Source: Pseudomonas helmanticensis
Lineage (GTDB): Bacteria; Pseudomonadota; Gammaproteobacteria; Pseudomonadales; Pseudomonadaceae
Direction of reading: 5' to 3'
DNA: 64,000 nucleotides
Assembly: GCF_900182985.1 (NCBI RefSeq)
Contig: NZ_FXUY01000001.1
Location: 2,356,001 to 2,420,000 of the forward strand
In this document: piece after piece, positions 43,060 through 50,639 of the stretch
Layout of the letters: each line of letters begins with the position of its first letter
Position numbering within the stretch: position 1 is the stretch's first letter
The notes under the pieces: generated by a model
What the model saw: the letters and a program-made list of their open reading frames with translations, nothing else
What the model was told of the DNA's origin: nothing
The model's database searches: none
Program-made: the position numbers and the translations under genes

Positions 43060-43866
43060 ATGAAGCACAACGTCATCCTTGTCGTGCTCGACGGCCTCAA
43101 CTACGAGGTCGCGCGCCACGCCATGGGGCATCTGCAGGCTTATGTTGGCGCAGGACGCGCCGCGCTCTATCAGTTGGAGTGCGAACTGCCGGCCCTGTCC
43201 CGACCGCTTTATGAATGCATCCTCACCGGCGTGCCGCCGATCGACAGCGGCATCGTCCACAACAACGTCTCGCGCCTGTCCAATCAGCGCAGCATTTATC
43301 ACTACGCCCGCGATGCCGGTTTGAAGACCGCTGCGGCGGCGTATCACTGGGTCAGCGAGCTGTACAACCGCTCGCCATTCGTCGCCGCGCGCGACCGTCA
43401 CACCGACAATCTGTCGCTGCCGATCCAGCACGGACACTTCTACTGGAACGACCACTACCCGGATTCGCACCTGTTCGCCGACGCGGAAAACCTGCGTCTG
43501 CGCCACGATCCGGATTTCCTGCTGATCCATCCGATGAACATCGACGATGCCGGGCACAAGCACGGGCTCGATTCGTCGCAGTACCGCAACAGCGCGCGTT
43601 CGGCGGACATCATCCTCGCCGACTATTTGCAGAGCTGGCTCGACGCTGGCTATCAGGTACTGGTGACCGCCGACCACGGCATGAACAACGACCGCTCGCA
43701 CAACGGCCTGTTGCCGGAAGAACGCCAGGTGCCGCTGTTCGTTCTCGGCGACGCGTTCAGCCTCAGCGCTGATGCCGCGCCGAAGCAGACGGAAATCTGC
43801 GGCACGGTCTGCGAACTGCTCGGTGTGCCCCACGACAAACCTGTGTGCCGGGAGCTGCTCAAGTGA
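43060..43866 (+). CDS. Type I phosphodiesterase/nucleotide pyrophosphatase-superfamily enzyme
   Basis: A 268-residue alkaline-phosphatase-superfamily hydrolase. Metal and nucleophile residues are visible: Asp11 (VVLDGLNYE), Thr56 (ECILTGVPPIDSGIVHNN), Asp162 and His166 (NIDDAGHKHG), Asp205-His206 (VTADHGM) and His214. No signal peptide, so it acts in the cytosol on imported substrate. GGAG precedes ATG 43060. Nucleotide pyrophosphatase, phosphodiesterase and phosphonoacetate hydrolase all use this site; location inside the importer operon suggests it hydrolyses the imported compound. Confidence 0.88.
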   Translation: MKHNVILVVLDGLNYEVARHAMGHLQAYVGAGRAALYQLECELPALSRPLYECILTGVPPIDSGIVHNNVSRLSNQRSIYHYARDAGLKTAAAAYHWVSELYNRSPFVAARDRHTDNLSLPIQHGHFYWNDHYPDSHLFADAENLRLRHDPDFLLIHPMNIDDAGHKHGLDSSQYRNSARSADIILADYLQSWLDAGYQVLVTADHGMNNDRSHNGLLPEERQVPLFVLGDAFSLSADAAPKQTEICGTVCELLGVPHDKPVCRELLK

Positions 43867-44708
43867 ATGCCATGACTCGCGGAAAATGGCTGGCGGCGTT
43901 GTGCCTGGTGCCCTTCGCACTGTTCTTTATCGTCTTCGAAATCGCCCCGCTGGTCTGGGTGATGATCAACAGCCTGCAATCAGAAGAGTTCGGCTGGGGC
44001 GTCGAAAACTTCACGAAAATCTTCAGTTCGAAATTCTATTTGCAGGCGATCCAGTACAGCCTGGAGATCAGTTTCTGGTCGAGCGTATTCGGCATCATCA
44101 TTGCCGTACTCGGTGCGTATTCCCTGCGCCGGGTCGATTCGAAGCTGCGCAACTTCGTCAACGCCTTCGCCAACATGACCAGCAACTTCGCCGGTGTGCC
44201 GCTGGCATTCGCCTTCATCATCCTGCTTGGTTTCAACGGCAGCATCACCATCATGTTGAAGCAGTCGGGGATCATTCAGGACTTCAACCTGTATTCGAAA
44301 ACCGGGCTGATCATCCTCTACACCTACTTCCAGATTCCCCTTGGCGTGTTGCTGCTCTACCCGGCCTTCGACGCCTTGCGTGAGGACTGGCGCGAGTCGG
44401 CGGCGCTGCTCGGCGCCAACGGCTGGCAATTCTGGCGGCACATCGGTTTGCCGGTGCTGACCCCGGCGCTGCTCGGCACTTTCGTGATCCTGCTGGCCAA
44501 CGCCCTCGGCGCCTACGCCACGGTGTATGCACTGACGACGGGAAATTTCAACGTCCTGCCGATTCGCATCGCGGCAATGGTTTCCGGTGATATTTCCCTC
44601 GACCCGAATCTGGCCAGCGCCCTGGCCGTGGTGCTGGTGGCGCTGATGACCATCGTCACTGTCGTGCATCAACTGCTGCTGAAGAGGAGCTACCATGTCT
44701 CGCGCTGA
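43863..44708 (+). CDS. ABC transporter permease 1
   Basis: A 281-residue inner-membrane permease with six helices. The EAA loop reads DALREDWRESAALLGANGWQ with the following FWRHIGLPVLTP. It is of the PotB/CysT type. GTG 43863 overlaps the upstream stop (GTGA) and has GGGAG before it; ATG 43872 is an alternative. It overlaps the next permease gene by 14 bases, so the genes form one translational unit. Confidence 0.9.
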   Translation: MNAMTRGKWLAALCLVPFALFFIVFEIAPLVWVMINSLQSEEFGWGVENFTKIFSSKFYLQAIQYSLEISFWSSVFGIIIAVLGAYSLRRVDSKLRNFVNAFANMTSNFAGVPLAFAFIILLGFNGSITIMLKQSGIIQDFNLYSKTGLIILYTYFQIPLGVLLLYPAFDALREDWRESAALLGANGWQFWRHIGLPVLTPALLGTFVILLANALGAYATVYALTTGNFNVLPIRIAAMVSGDISLDPNLASALAVVLVALMTIVTVVHQLLLKRSYHVSR

Positions 44709-45495
44709 ATCCGGCCCGGCCGGCCTCTACCACCGCGTCGTGGTCTACCTGCTGTTCGCGATCCTCTTGCTGCCGCTGGCGGGCACGCTGGTCTACTCGA
44801 TCGCCAGCAGTTGGTCGGCGACCATCCTGCCCAGCGGCTTCACCTTCAAGTGGTACATCCAGTTGTGGAGCGATCCACGTTTCCTCCACGCCTTCGGCCA
44901 GTCGTTATTGGTGTGCGTGGGCGCGCTGGTGCTGTCGGTGGTGCTGATTCTGCCGCTGCTGTTCGTCGTGCATTACCACTTTCCGAAACTCGATGCGCTG
45001 ATGAACATCCTGATCCTGCTGCCCTTCGCGGTGCCGCCAGTGGTGTCGTCGGTGGGCCTGCTGCAACTCTACGGTTCCGGGCCGATGGCGATGGTCGGTA
45101 CGCCGTGGATCCTGATCGGTTGCTACTTCACCGTGGCGCTGCCGTTCATGTACCGGGCGATCACCAACAACCTGCAAGCAATCAACCTGCGCGACCTGAT
45201 GGACGCCGCGCAACTGCTCGGCGCCAGCACCTTTCAAGCAGCAATTCTGGTGGTACTGCCGAACCTGCGCAAAGGCCTGATGGTCGCGTTGCTGCTGTCG
45301 TTCTCGTTCCTGTTCGGTGAGTTCGTGTTTGCCAACATCCTCGTCGGTACGCGCTATGAAACCCTGCAGGTTTACCTGAACAACATGCGCAACAGCAGCG
45401 GCCACTTCACCAGTGCGCTGGTCATCTCGTATTTCTTTTTCGTGCTGGTCCTGACCTGGATCGCCAACATCTTGAACAAGGACAAAAGCGAATGA
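44695..45495 (+). CDS. ABC transporter permease 2
   Basis: A 266-residue permease, PotC type, six helices, EAA loop RDLMDAAQLLGASTFQAAIL. It pairs with permease 1 to form the membrane channel. The start overlaps permease 1 by 14 bases and the stop overlaps the ATPase start by four, so expression is coupled. Confidence 0.9.
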   Translation: MSRAESGPAGLYHRVVVYLLFAILLLPLAGTLVYSIASSWSATILPSGFTFKWYIQLWSDPRFLHAFGQSLLVCVGALVLSVVLILPLLFVVHYHFPKLDALMNILILLPFAVPPVVSSVGLLQLYGSGPMAMVGTPWILIGCYFTVALPFMYRAITNNLQAINLRDLMDAAQLLGASTFQAAILVVLPNLRKGLMVALLLSFSFLFGEFVFANILVGTRYETLQVYLNNMRNSSGHFTSALVISYFFFVLVLTWIANILNKDKSE

Positions 45496-46481
45496 GCTAT
45501 GTCAGCGTCCAACACCTGCAGAAAAGCTACGCCGGCACCACGGTGTTCAGCGACATCGACTGCGAAATCAACAAGGGCGAATTCGTCACTCTGCTCGGCC
45601 CGTCCGGTTGCGGCAAGTCCACTCTTCTTCGTTGCATCGCCGGCCTGACGTCGGTGGATGGCGGCAGGATTCTGCTGGATGGCGTCGACATCGTGCCCTT
45701 AAGCCCGCAGAAACGCGGGATCGGCATGGTGTTCCAGAGCTACGCGCTGTTTCCCAACATGACCGTCGAGCAAAACGTTGCGTTCGGTTTGCGCATGCAA
45801 AAGGTCAACGCCGACGACAGTCATAAGCGCGTTGCTGAAGTGTTGAAACTGGTGGAGTTGAACGACTTTGCCAGCCGCTATCCGCATCAGCTGTCCGGAG
45901 GTCAATGTCAGCGTGTGGCCCTCGCCCGTTCGCTGGTCACGCGTCCACGCTTGTTGCTGCTGGATGAACCGCTCTCGGCACTCGATGCACGGATTCGTAA
46001 ACACCTGCGCGAACAGATCCGCCAGATCCAGCGCGAACTCGGCCTGACGACGATTTTCGTTACTCACGATCAGGAAGAAGCGCTGACCATGTCTGATCGA
46101 ATTTTCCTGATGAATCAGGGAAAAATCGTCCAGAGTGGCGACGCCGAAACCCTCTACACCGCACCGGTCGATGTGTTCGCCGCAGGCTTCATTGGCAACT
46201 ACAACCTGCTCGATGCCGATGACGCTTCGAAATTGTTGCAGCGCCCGATCAATCACCGCATCGCCATTCGCCCGGAAGCCATCGAGCTGAGCTTGAACGG
46301 CGAACTCGATGCGCAGATCCGCAGCCACAGCCTGCTCGGCAACGTCATCCGCTATCGCGTCGAAGCGCGCGGCGTCGAACTGGTGGTGGATGTACTCAAC
46401 CGCTCGGCGGCCGATCTGCATCCCGACGGTCAGCGCCTGGCGCTTTCCATCGATCCGACGGCCCTGTGCGAAGTAGCTTAA
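45492..46481 (+). CDS. ABC transporter ATP-binding protein
   Basis: A 329-residue ATPase with Walker A GPSGCGKST (36-44), signature HQLSGGQCQRVALARSL, Walker B LLLLDEPLSALD and the switch histidine in FVTHDQEEAL. The C-terminal 90 residues form a TOBE-like regulatory domain (HRIAIRPEAIELSLNG). This is the CUT1/polyamine-like ATPase type. It overlaps permease 2 by four bases (ATGA) and ends the core importer set. Confidence 0.93.
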   Translation: MSYVSVQHLQKSYAGTTVFSDIDCEINKGEFVTLLGPSGCGKSTLLRCIAGLTSVDGGRILLDGVDIVPLSPQKRGIGMVFQSYALFPNMTVEQNVAFGLRMQKVNADDSHKRVAEVLKLVELNDFASRYPHQLSGGQCQRVALARSLVTRPRLLLLDEPLSALDARIRKHLREQIRQIQRELGLTTIFVTHDQEEALTMSDRIFLMNQGKIVQSGDAETLYTAPVDVFAAGFIGNYNLLDADDASKLLQRPINHRIAIRPEAIELSLNGELDAQIRSHSLLGNVIRYRVEARGVELVVDVLNRSAADLHPDGQRLALSIDPTALCEVA

Positions 46482-46575
46482 AAGCAGCTGCAAGCTTCGA
46501 GCTACAAGCTTCAAGTTGTAGACTGCGGCGAAGCTGATTCCAATTTTTGCAGCTCGAAGCTTGTAGCTCGCAGCT
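46482..46575. repeat. Short hairpin repeat of a third type
   Basis: AGCTGCAAGCTTCGAGCTAC at the left and AGCTCGAAGCTTGTAGCTCG at the right, built of AGCTTC/GAAGCT units. It separates the ATPase and HAD genes. Confidence 0.75.
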
Positions 46576-46592
46576 GTTCTCGGAGAGAACTG

Positions 46593-47246
46593 ATGGCCCT
46601 GGCAATTTTTGATCTGGACGAAACGTTGATCCACGGCGACTGCGCCACCCTCTGGAGCGAGCAGATGGGGCGTTTGGGCTGGGTCGATCCCGAGTCGTTC
46701 ATGCGCAAGAACAACGAACTGATGGACGCCTACAGCCATGGCAAATTGCGCATGGAAGAGTACATGGAGTTCAGCCTCGAACCGCTGATCGGGCGTACTG
46801 CGGAAGAAGTCGAGCACTTGGTCGGCCCTTGGGTGGAAGACTTCATTGAGCCGATCATTTTCAGCGACGCGACGAAAACCATCGCCGCGCATCGCAAGGC
46901 CGGCGACCGGATTCTGGTGATTTCGGCGTCGGGCACGCACCTCGTCAAACCAATTGCCGACCGTTTGGGCATCGATGAGATTCTCGGTATCGAACTGGAA
47001 GTCGCCCATGGCGTTTACAGCGGCCACACCGTTGGCACGCTGACCTACCGCGAAGGCAAGATCACCCGGTTGCTGGAATGGCTGGATGCGGAGGAGGAGA
47101 ACCTGGAAGGCGCGAGTTTCTATTCCGACTCGCGCAATGATCTGCCGTTGTTGCTGAAGGTGGATTTCCCGCACGTGGTCAACCCGGATCCAGTGCTGCT
47201 TGAGCACGCCGAAAAAGCCGGCTGGCCTATTCATCTCTGGAAATAA
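46593..47246 (+). CDS. HAD-IB family phosphatase (SerB-like)
   Basis: A 217-residue HAD hydrolase. The nucleophile motif IFDLDETLIHGD is at the N-terminus (Asp8, Asp10), motif II is ILVISASGTHLV and motif IV SFYSDSRNDLPLL. The helical cap between motifs I and II is of the HAD-IB type seen in phosphoserine phosphatase and PGP-like enzymes. GGAG lies upstream of ATG 46593. Codirectional with the importer operon 111 bases upstream, it may process a phosphorylated product of that system. Confidence 0.88.
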   Translation: MALAIFDLDETLIHGDCATLWSEQMGRLGWVDPESFMRKNNELMDAYSHGKLRMEEYMEFSLEPLIGRTAEEVEHLVGPWVEDFIEPIIFSDATKTIAAHRKAGDRILVISASGTHLVKPIADRLGIDEILGIELEVAHGVYSGHTVGTLTYREGKITRLLEWLDAEEENLEGASFYSDSRNDLPLLLKVDFPHVVNPDPVLLEHAEKAGWPIHLWK

Positions 47247-47251
47247 AAGCA

Positions 47252-47308
47252 AACGGCAGCTCCTACATTTCCCCCTGTAGGAGCTGCCGAAGGCTGCGAT
47301 CTTTTGAT
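47252..47308. repeat. REP-type palindrome, family A (inward, left arm truncated)
   Basis: A shortened ACGGCAGCTCCTACA faces the full TGTAGGAGCTGCCGAAGGCT arm, between convergent HAD and oxidoreductase genes. Confidence 0.85.
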
Positions 47309-47317
47309 CCAGCCCTT

Positions 47318-48283
47318 CTAACAGCTCAAACTTTCGTCAATCACCAACACCAGTTTGCCCGCCACCGTATTACTCGCCAACTCCGCAAACGCCGCCTCGG
47401 CATCCTTCACGGCAAACGCCTTGGCCAACTGCGGACTCAACCGCCCCTCTGCAAACAACGGCCACACCTGCTGACCGAGATCACTCAACAGATCCGCCTT
47501 GAACTGATCGTCACGACTGCGCAACGTCGAACCGAGCAACTGCACGCGCTTGCCCAACACCTGCGCCAGATCCAGTTTCGCCTCGCGGCCGCCCATCAAG
47601 CCGATCAGCACCCAACGTCCGTCCAGCGCCATCAGCTTCAGATTCAGTGCCGAATAATTTCCGCCCACCGGATCAAGAATCACATTGAACGGCCCAAAGT
47701 CGCGCAGGCTTTCCAGATCGTCAGTGCGCACCACCCCGCCCTGCGCACCCAGCGCCTCGCAGTAAGCCAGACGCTCGGCGGAACCGACGCTGACCCAGCA
47801 GGGATTGCCAAACGCCTTGCACAACTGAATGGCGGCTGAACCGATTCCACTTGCTCCGGCGTGCAAGAGAACTTTCTCACCCGGTTTGAGCGCCGCAAGT
47901 TGAAACACATTCAGCCAGACTGTTGCGTAAACCTCAGGTAATGCGGCCGCCTCGATCAGCGAAACACCTTCAGGAACCGGCAGCACATGCCGTCCGTCGA
48001 CCACCACCTCTTCGGCCATGCCACCCCCGGCCAGCAAGGCGCAAACCCGATCACCGACCTGCCACGAACTGCCCGCACCGACCTCGCTGATCACCCCGGA
48101 GCACTCCAGACCGAGCACCTGGCTGGCACCAGGCGGTGGCGGATAAAGCCCTGCCTTCTGTAATAAATCGGCGCGATTGAGGCCGGCTGCCGCCACTCGG
48201 ATGCGAACTTGTCCTACATCGCATGTAGGACTCGGCTCCTCAACCCATGCCACTTGACCTTCAACGCCTTGCAATGCCTTCAC
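47318..48283 (-). CDS. NAD(P)H:quinone oxidoreductase, PIG3-type MDR
   Basis: A 321-residue zinc-free medium-chain dehydrogenase/reductase. The N-terminal GroES-like domain contains AAGLNRADLLQKAGLYPPPP, a PIG3/QOR signature, and the Rossmann fold LLHAGASGIGSAAIQLCKAF binds NADPH. No catalytic-zinc cysteines are seen. It probably reduces quinones or other electrophiles in the cytosol. It diverges from prc. Physiological substrate unknown. Confidence 0.9.
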   Translation of the reverse strand: MKALQGVEGQVAWVEEPSPTCDVGQVRIRVAAAGLNRADLLQKAGLYPPPPGASQVLGLECSGVISEVGAGSSWQVGDRVCALLAGGGMAEEVVVDGRHVLPVPEGVSLIEAAALPEVYATVWLNVFQLAALKPGEKVLLHAGASGIGSAAIQLCKAFGNPCWVSVGSAERLAYCEALGAQGGVVRTDDLESLRDFGPFNVILDPVGGNYSALNLKLMALDGRWVLIGLMGGREAKLDLAQVLGKRVQLLGSTLRSRDDQFKADLLSDLGQQVWPLFAEGRLSPQLAKAFAVKDAEAAFAELASNTVAGKLVLVIDESLSC

Positions 48284-48387
48284 AGTGCCTCCATAGTGAG
48301 TCTGGACTGAGCCCGAAGCTGTAGCGCCGGGCTTTTTGCATTATGCGACCGGCTCTCGTAGACCGGCGACTTCAAAGACGGCCTAAT

Positions 48388-50505
48388 ATGCGTTATCAAT
48401 TGTCCCCGCGTCGAATCAGCATGAAGCATTTGCTCCCCAGCACCGCCCTCGCTCTTTTCATCGGTATCGGCCTGTTGCCGGTATCGGGCAGTACATTCGC
48501 AGCCAACAGCTGGGACAAGTTGCAGCCTGATCGCGATGAAGTCATCGCCAGCCTGAACGTCGTCGAGTTGCTCAAGCGTCACCACTACAGCAAGCCGCCG
48601 CTCGACGATGCGCGCTCGGTGATCATCTACGACAGCTACATCAAGCTGCTGGATCCGTCGCGCAGCTATTTCATGGCCAGCGACATCGCCGAATTCGACA
48701 AGTGGAAGACCCAGTTCGACGACTTCCTCAAAAGCGGCGACCTCAACGCCGGCTTCACCATCTACAAGCGCTATCTGGATCGCGTCAAGGCGCGTCTGGA
48801 CTTCGCCATTGCCGAGCTGGACAAAGGCGTCGACAAGATGGACTTCAACAGCAAGGAGACCTTGCTGATCGATCGCAAGGATGCCCCTTGGCTCAAGTCC
48901 ACTGCTGAACTCGACGACCTGTGGCGCAAACGCGTCAAGGACGAAGTCCTGCGCCAGAAGATCGCCGGCAAAGAGCCCAAGCAGATCCAGGAAACCCTGA
49001 CCAAGCGCTACAAGAACCAGCTGGCGCGCTTGGACCAGACCCGTCCGGAAGATATCTTCCAGGCGTACATCAACACTTTCGCCATGTCGTACGATCCGCA
49101 CACCAATTATCTGTCGCCGGATAACGCGGAAAACTTCGACATCAACATGAGCCTGTCCCTCGAGGGCATCGGTGCCGTGTTGCAGAGCGACAACGACCAG
49201 GTCAAAGTCGTGCGTCTGGTGCCGGCAGGCCCGGCCGACAAGACCAAGCAGGTCGCCCCGGCCGACAAGATCATCGGCGTTGCCCAAGGCAACAAAGAGA
49301 TGGTCGACGTCGTCGGCTGGCGTCTGGACGAAGTGGTCAAGCTGATTCGTGGCCCGAAAGGCACCGTGGTGCGTCTGGAAGTGATTCCGGCGAGCAATGC
49401 GCCGAACGACCAGACCACCAAGATCGTGCCGATCACCCGTGAAGCGGTGAAGCTTGAAGATCAGGCCGTGAAGAAGTCCATCCTCAACCTGAAACAGGAC
49501 GGCAAGGACTACAAGCTCGGCGTCATCGAGATCCCGGCCTTCTACCTCGACTTCAAGGCATTCCGTGCCGGTGATCCGGACTACAAGAGCACCACCCGCG
49601 ACGTCAAGAAACTGCTGACCGAGCTGCAGAAAGACAAAGTCGACGGCGTAGTCATCGACCTGCGTAACAACGGTGGCGGCTCCCTGCAGGAAGCCACCGA
49701 GCTGACCAGCCTGTTCATCGACAAAGGCCCGACCGTACTCGTGCGTAATGCCGATGGCCGCGTCGACGTGCTCGAAGATGAAAACCCGGGTGCGTTCTAC
49801 AAAGGCCCGATGGCGCTCCTGGTCAACCGCTTGTCCGCCTCGGCTTCGGAGATCTTCGCCGGCGCCATGCAGGACTACCACCGCGCGCTGATCATCGGTG
49901 GCCAGACCTTCGGTAAAGGCACCGTGCAGACCATTCAACCGCTGAACCATGGCGAACTGAAACTGACCCTGGCGAAGTTCTACCGGGTTTCCGGTCAGAG
50001 CACCCAGCACCAGGGCGTACTGCCGGACATCGACTACCCGTCGCTGATCGACACCAAGGAAATCGGTGAGAGCGCACTGCCGGAAGCCATGCCGTGGGAC
50101 ACCATCCGCGCGGCGATCAAACCGGCTGCCGATCCGTTCAAACCGTACCTGGCTCAGCTCAAGTCAGAGCATGATGCGCGCACGGCCAAAGACGCCGAGT
50201 TCGTGTTCATTCGTGACAAGCTGGCACTCGCGCAAAAGCTGATGGAAGAAAAAACCGTCAGCCTCAACGAAGCCGAGCGTCGCGCCCAGCACACTGACAT
50301 CGACGCCAAGCAACTGGCGATGGAAAATATCCGTCGCAAAGCCAAAGGCGAAGAGCCGCTCAAAGAGCTGAAGAAAGAAGACGACGACGCGCTTACCGCC
50401 GCCGAGCCGGACAAGGTCAAACCAGAAGACGACGCCTACCTGAGCGAAACCGGGCGCGTGTTGCTGGATTACCTGAAGCTGAGCAATCAGGTGGCCAAGA
50501 AGTAA
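48388..50505 (+). CDS. prc: Tail-specific (carboxy-terminal processing) protease
   Basis: Periplasmic S41 protease that trims or degrades proteins with nonpolar C-termini, including cell-wall hydrolases. The 705-residue protein has a signal peptide (KHLLPSTALALFIGIGLLPV), a PDZ domain (about 240-330; SLEGIGAVLQSDNDQVKVVR), the catalytic serine in NRLSASASEIFAGAMQDYHR with the lysine in GGQTFGKGTVQ, and a long C-terminal helical domain. Starts at 48388 and 48421 both retain the signal; neither has a strong ribosome site. A clear terminator follows. Confidence 0.94.
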   Translation: MRYQLSPRRISMKHLLPSTALALFIGIGLLPVSGSTFAANSWDKLQPDRDEVIASLNVVELLKRHHYSKPPLDDARSVIIYDSYIKLLDPSRSYFMASDIAEFDKWKTQFDDFLKSGDLNAGFTIYKRYLDRVKARLDFAIAELDKGVDKMDFNSKETLLIDRKDAPWLKSTAELDDLWRKRVKDEVLRQKIAGKEPKQIQETLTKRYKNQLARLDQTRPEDIFQAYINTFAMSYDPHTNYLSPDNAENFDINMSLSLEGIGAVLQSDNDQVKVVRLVPAGPADKTKQVAPADKIIGVAQGNKEMVDVVGWRLDEVVKLIRGPKGTVVRLEVIPASNAPNDQTTKIVPITREAVKLEDQAVKKSILNLKQDGKDYKLGVIEIPAFYLDFKAFRAGDPDYKSTTRDVKKLLTELQKDKVDGVVIDLRNNGGGSLQEATELTSLFIDKGPTVLVRNADGRVDVLEDENPGAFYKGPMALLVNRLSASASEIFAGAMQDYHRALIIGGQTFGKGTVQTIQPLNHGELKLTLAKFYRVSGQSTQHQGVLPDIDYPSLIDTKEIGESALPEAMPWDTIRAAIKPAADPFKPYLAQLKSEHDARTAKDAEFVFIRDKLALAQKLMEEKTVSLNEAERRAQHTDIDAKQLAMENIRRKAKGEEPLKELKKEDDDALTAAEPDKVKPEDDAYLSETGRVLLDYLKLSNQVAKK

Positions 50506-50524
50506 CGTGATGGCAATTTAATGC

Positions 50525-50544
50525 TGACGATCCCCGGATCGTCA
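50525..50544. promoter_or_regulatory. Perfect palindrome between prc and the EAL gene
   Basis: TGACGATCC-CC-GGATCGTCA, nine-base arms, 96 bases upstream of the EAL gene. It may be an operator or a transcript hairpin. Confidence 0.45.
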
Positions 50545-50572
50545 TCAAACAGTCATCATTCTGTCGTGCAAT

Positions 50573-50623
50573 AAAGGACTGGGAGCCACTCTCTTCACCG
50601 AGAGCGCTCCCAGTCCTTTTTTT
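50573..50623 (+). terminator. Rho-independent terminator between prc and the EAL gene
   Basis: Stem AAAGGACTGGGAGC / GCTCCCAGTCCTTT with a long loop containing CTCT/AGAG and a seven-T run, ending 16 bases before the next start codon. Confidence 0.9.
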
Positions 50624-50639
50624 ATCGCCAGAGATTGCC

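Noticed and set aside
45699..47252. 517-codon minus-strand frame spanning the ABC ATPase and HAD genes
   Set aside because: Spans two well-supported opposite-strand genes and a repeat; no family features.
48280..50010. 576-codon minus-strand frame opposite prc
   Set aside because: Antisense to an intact Prc protease; open only because of codon bias.
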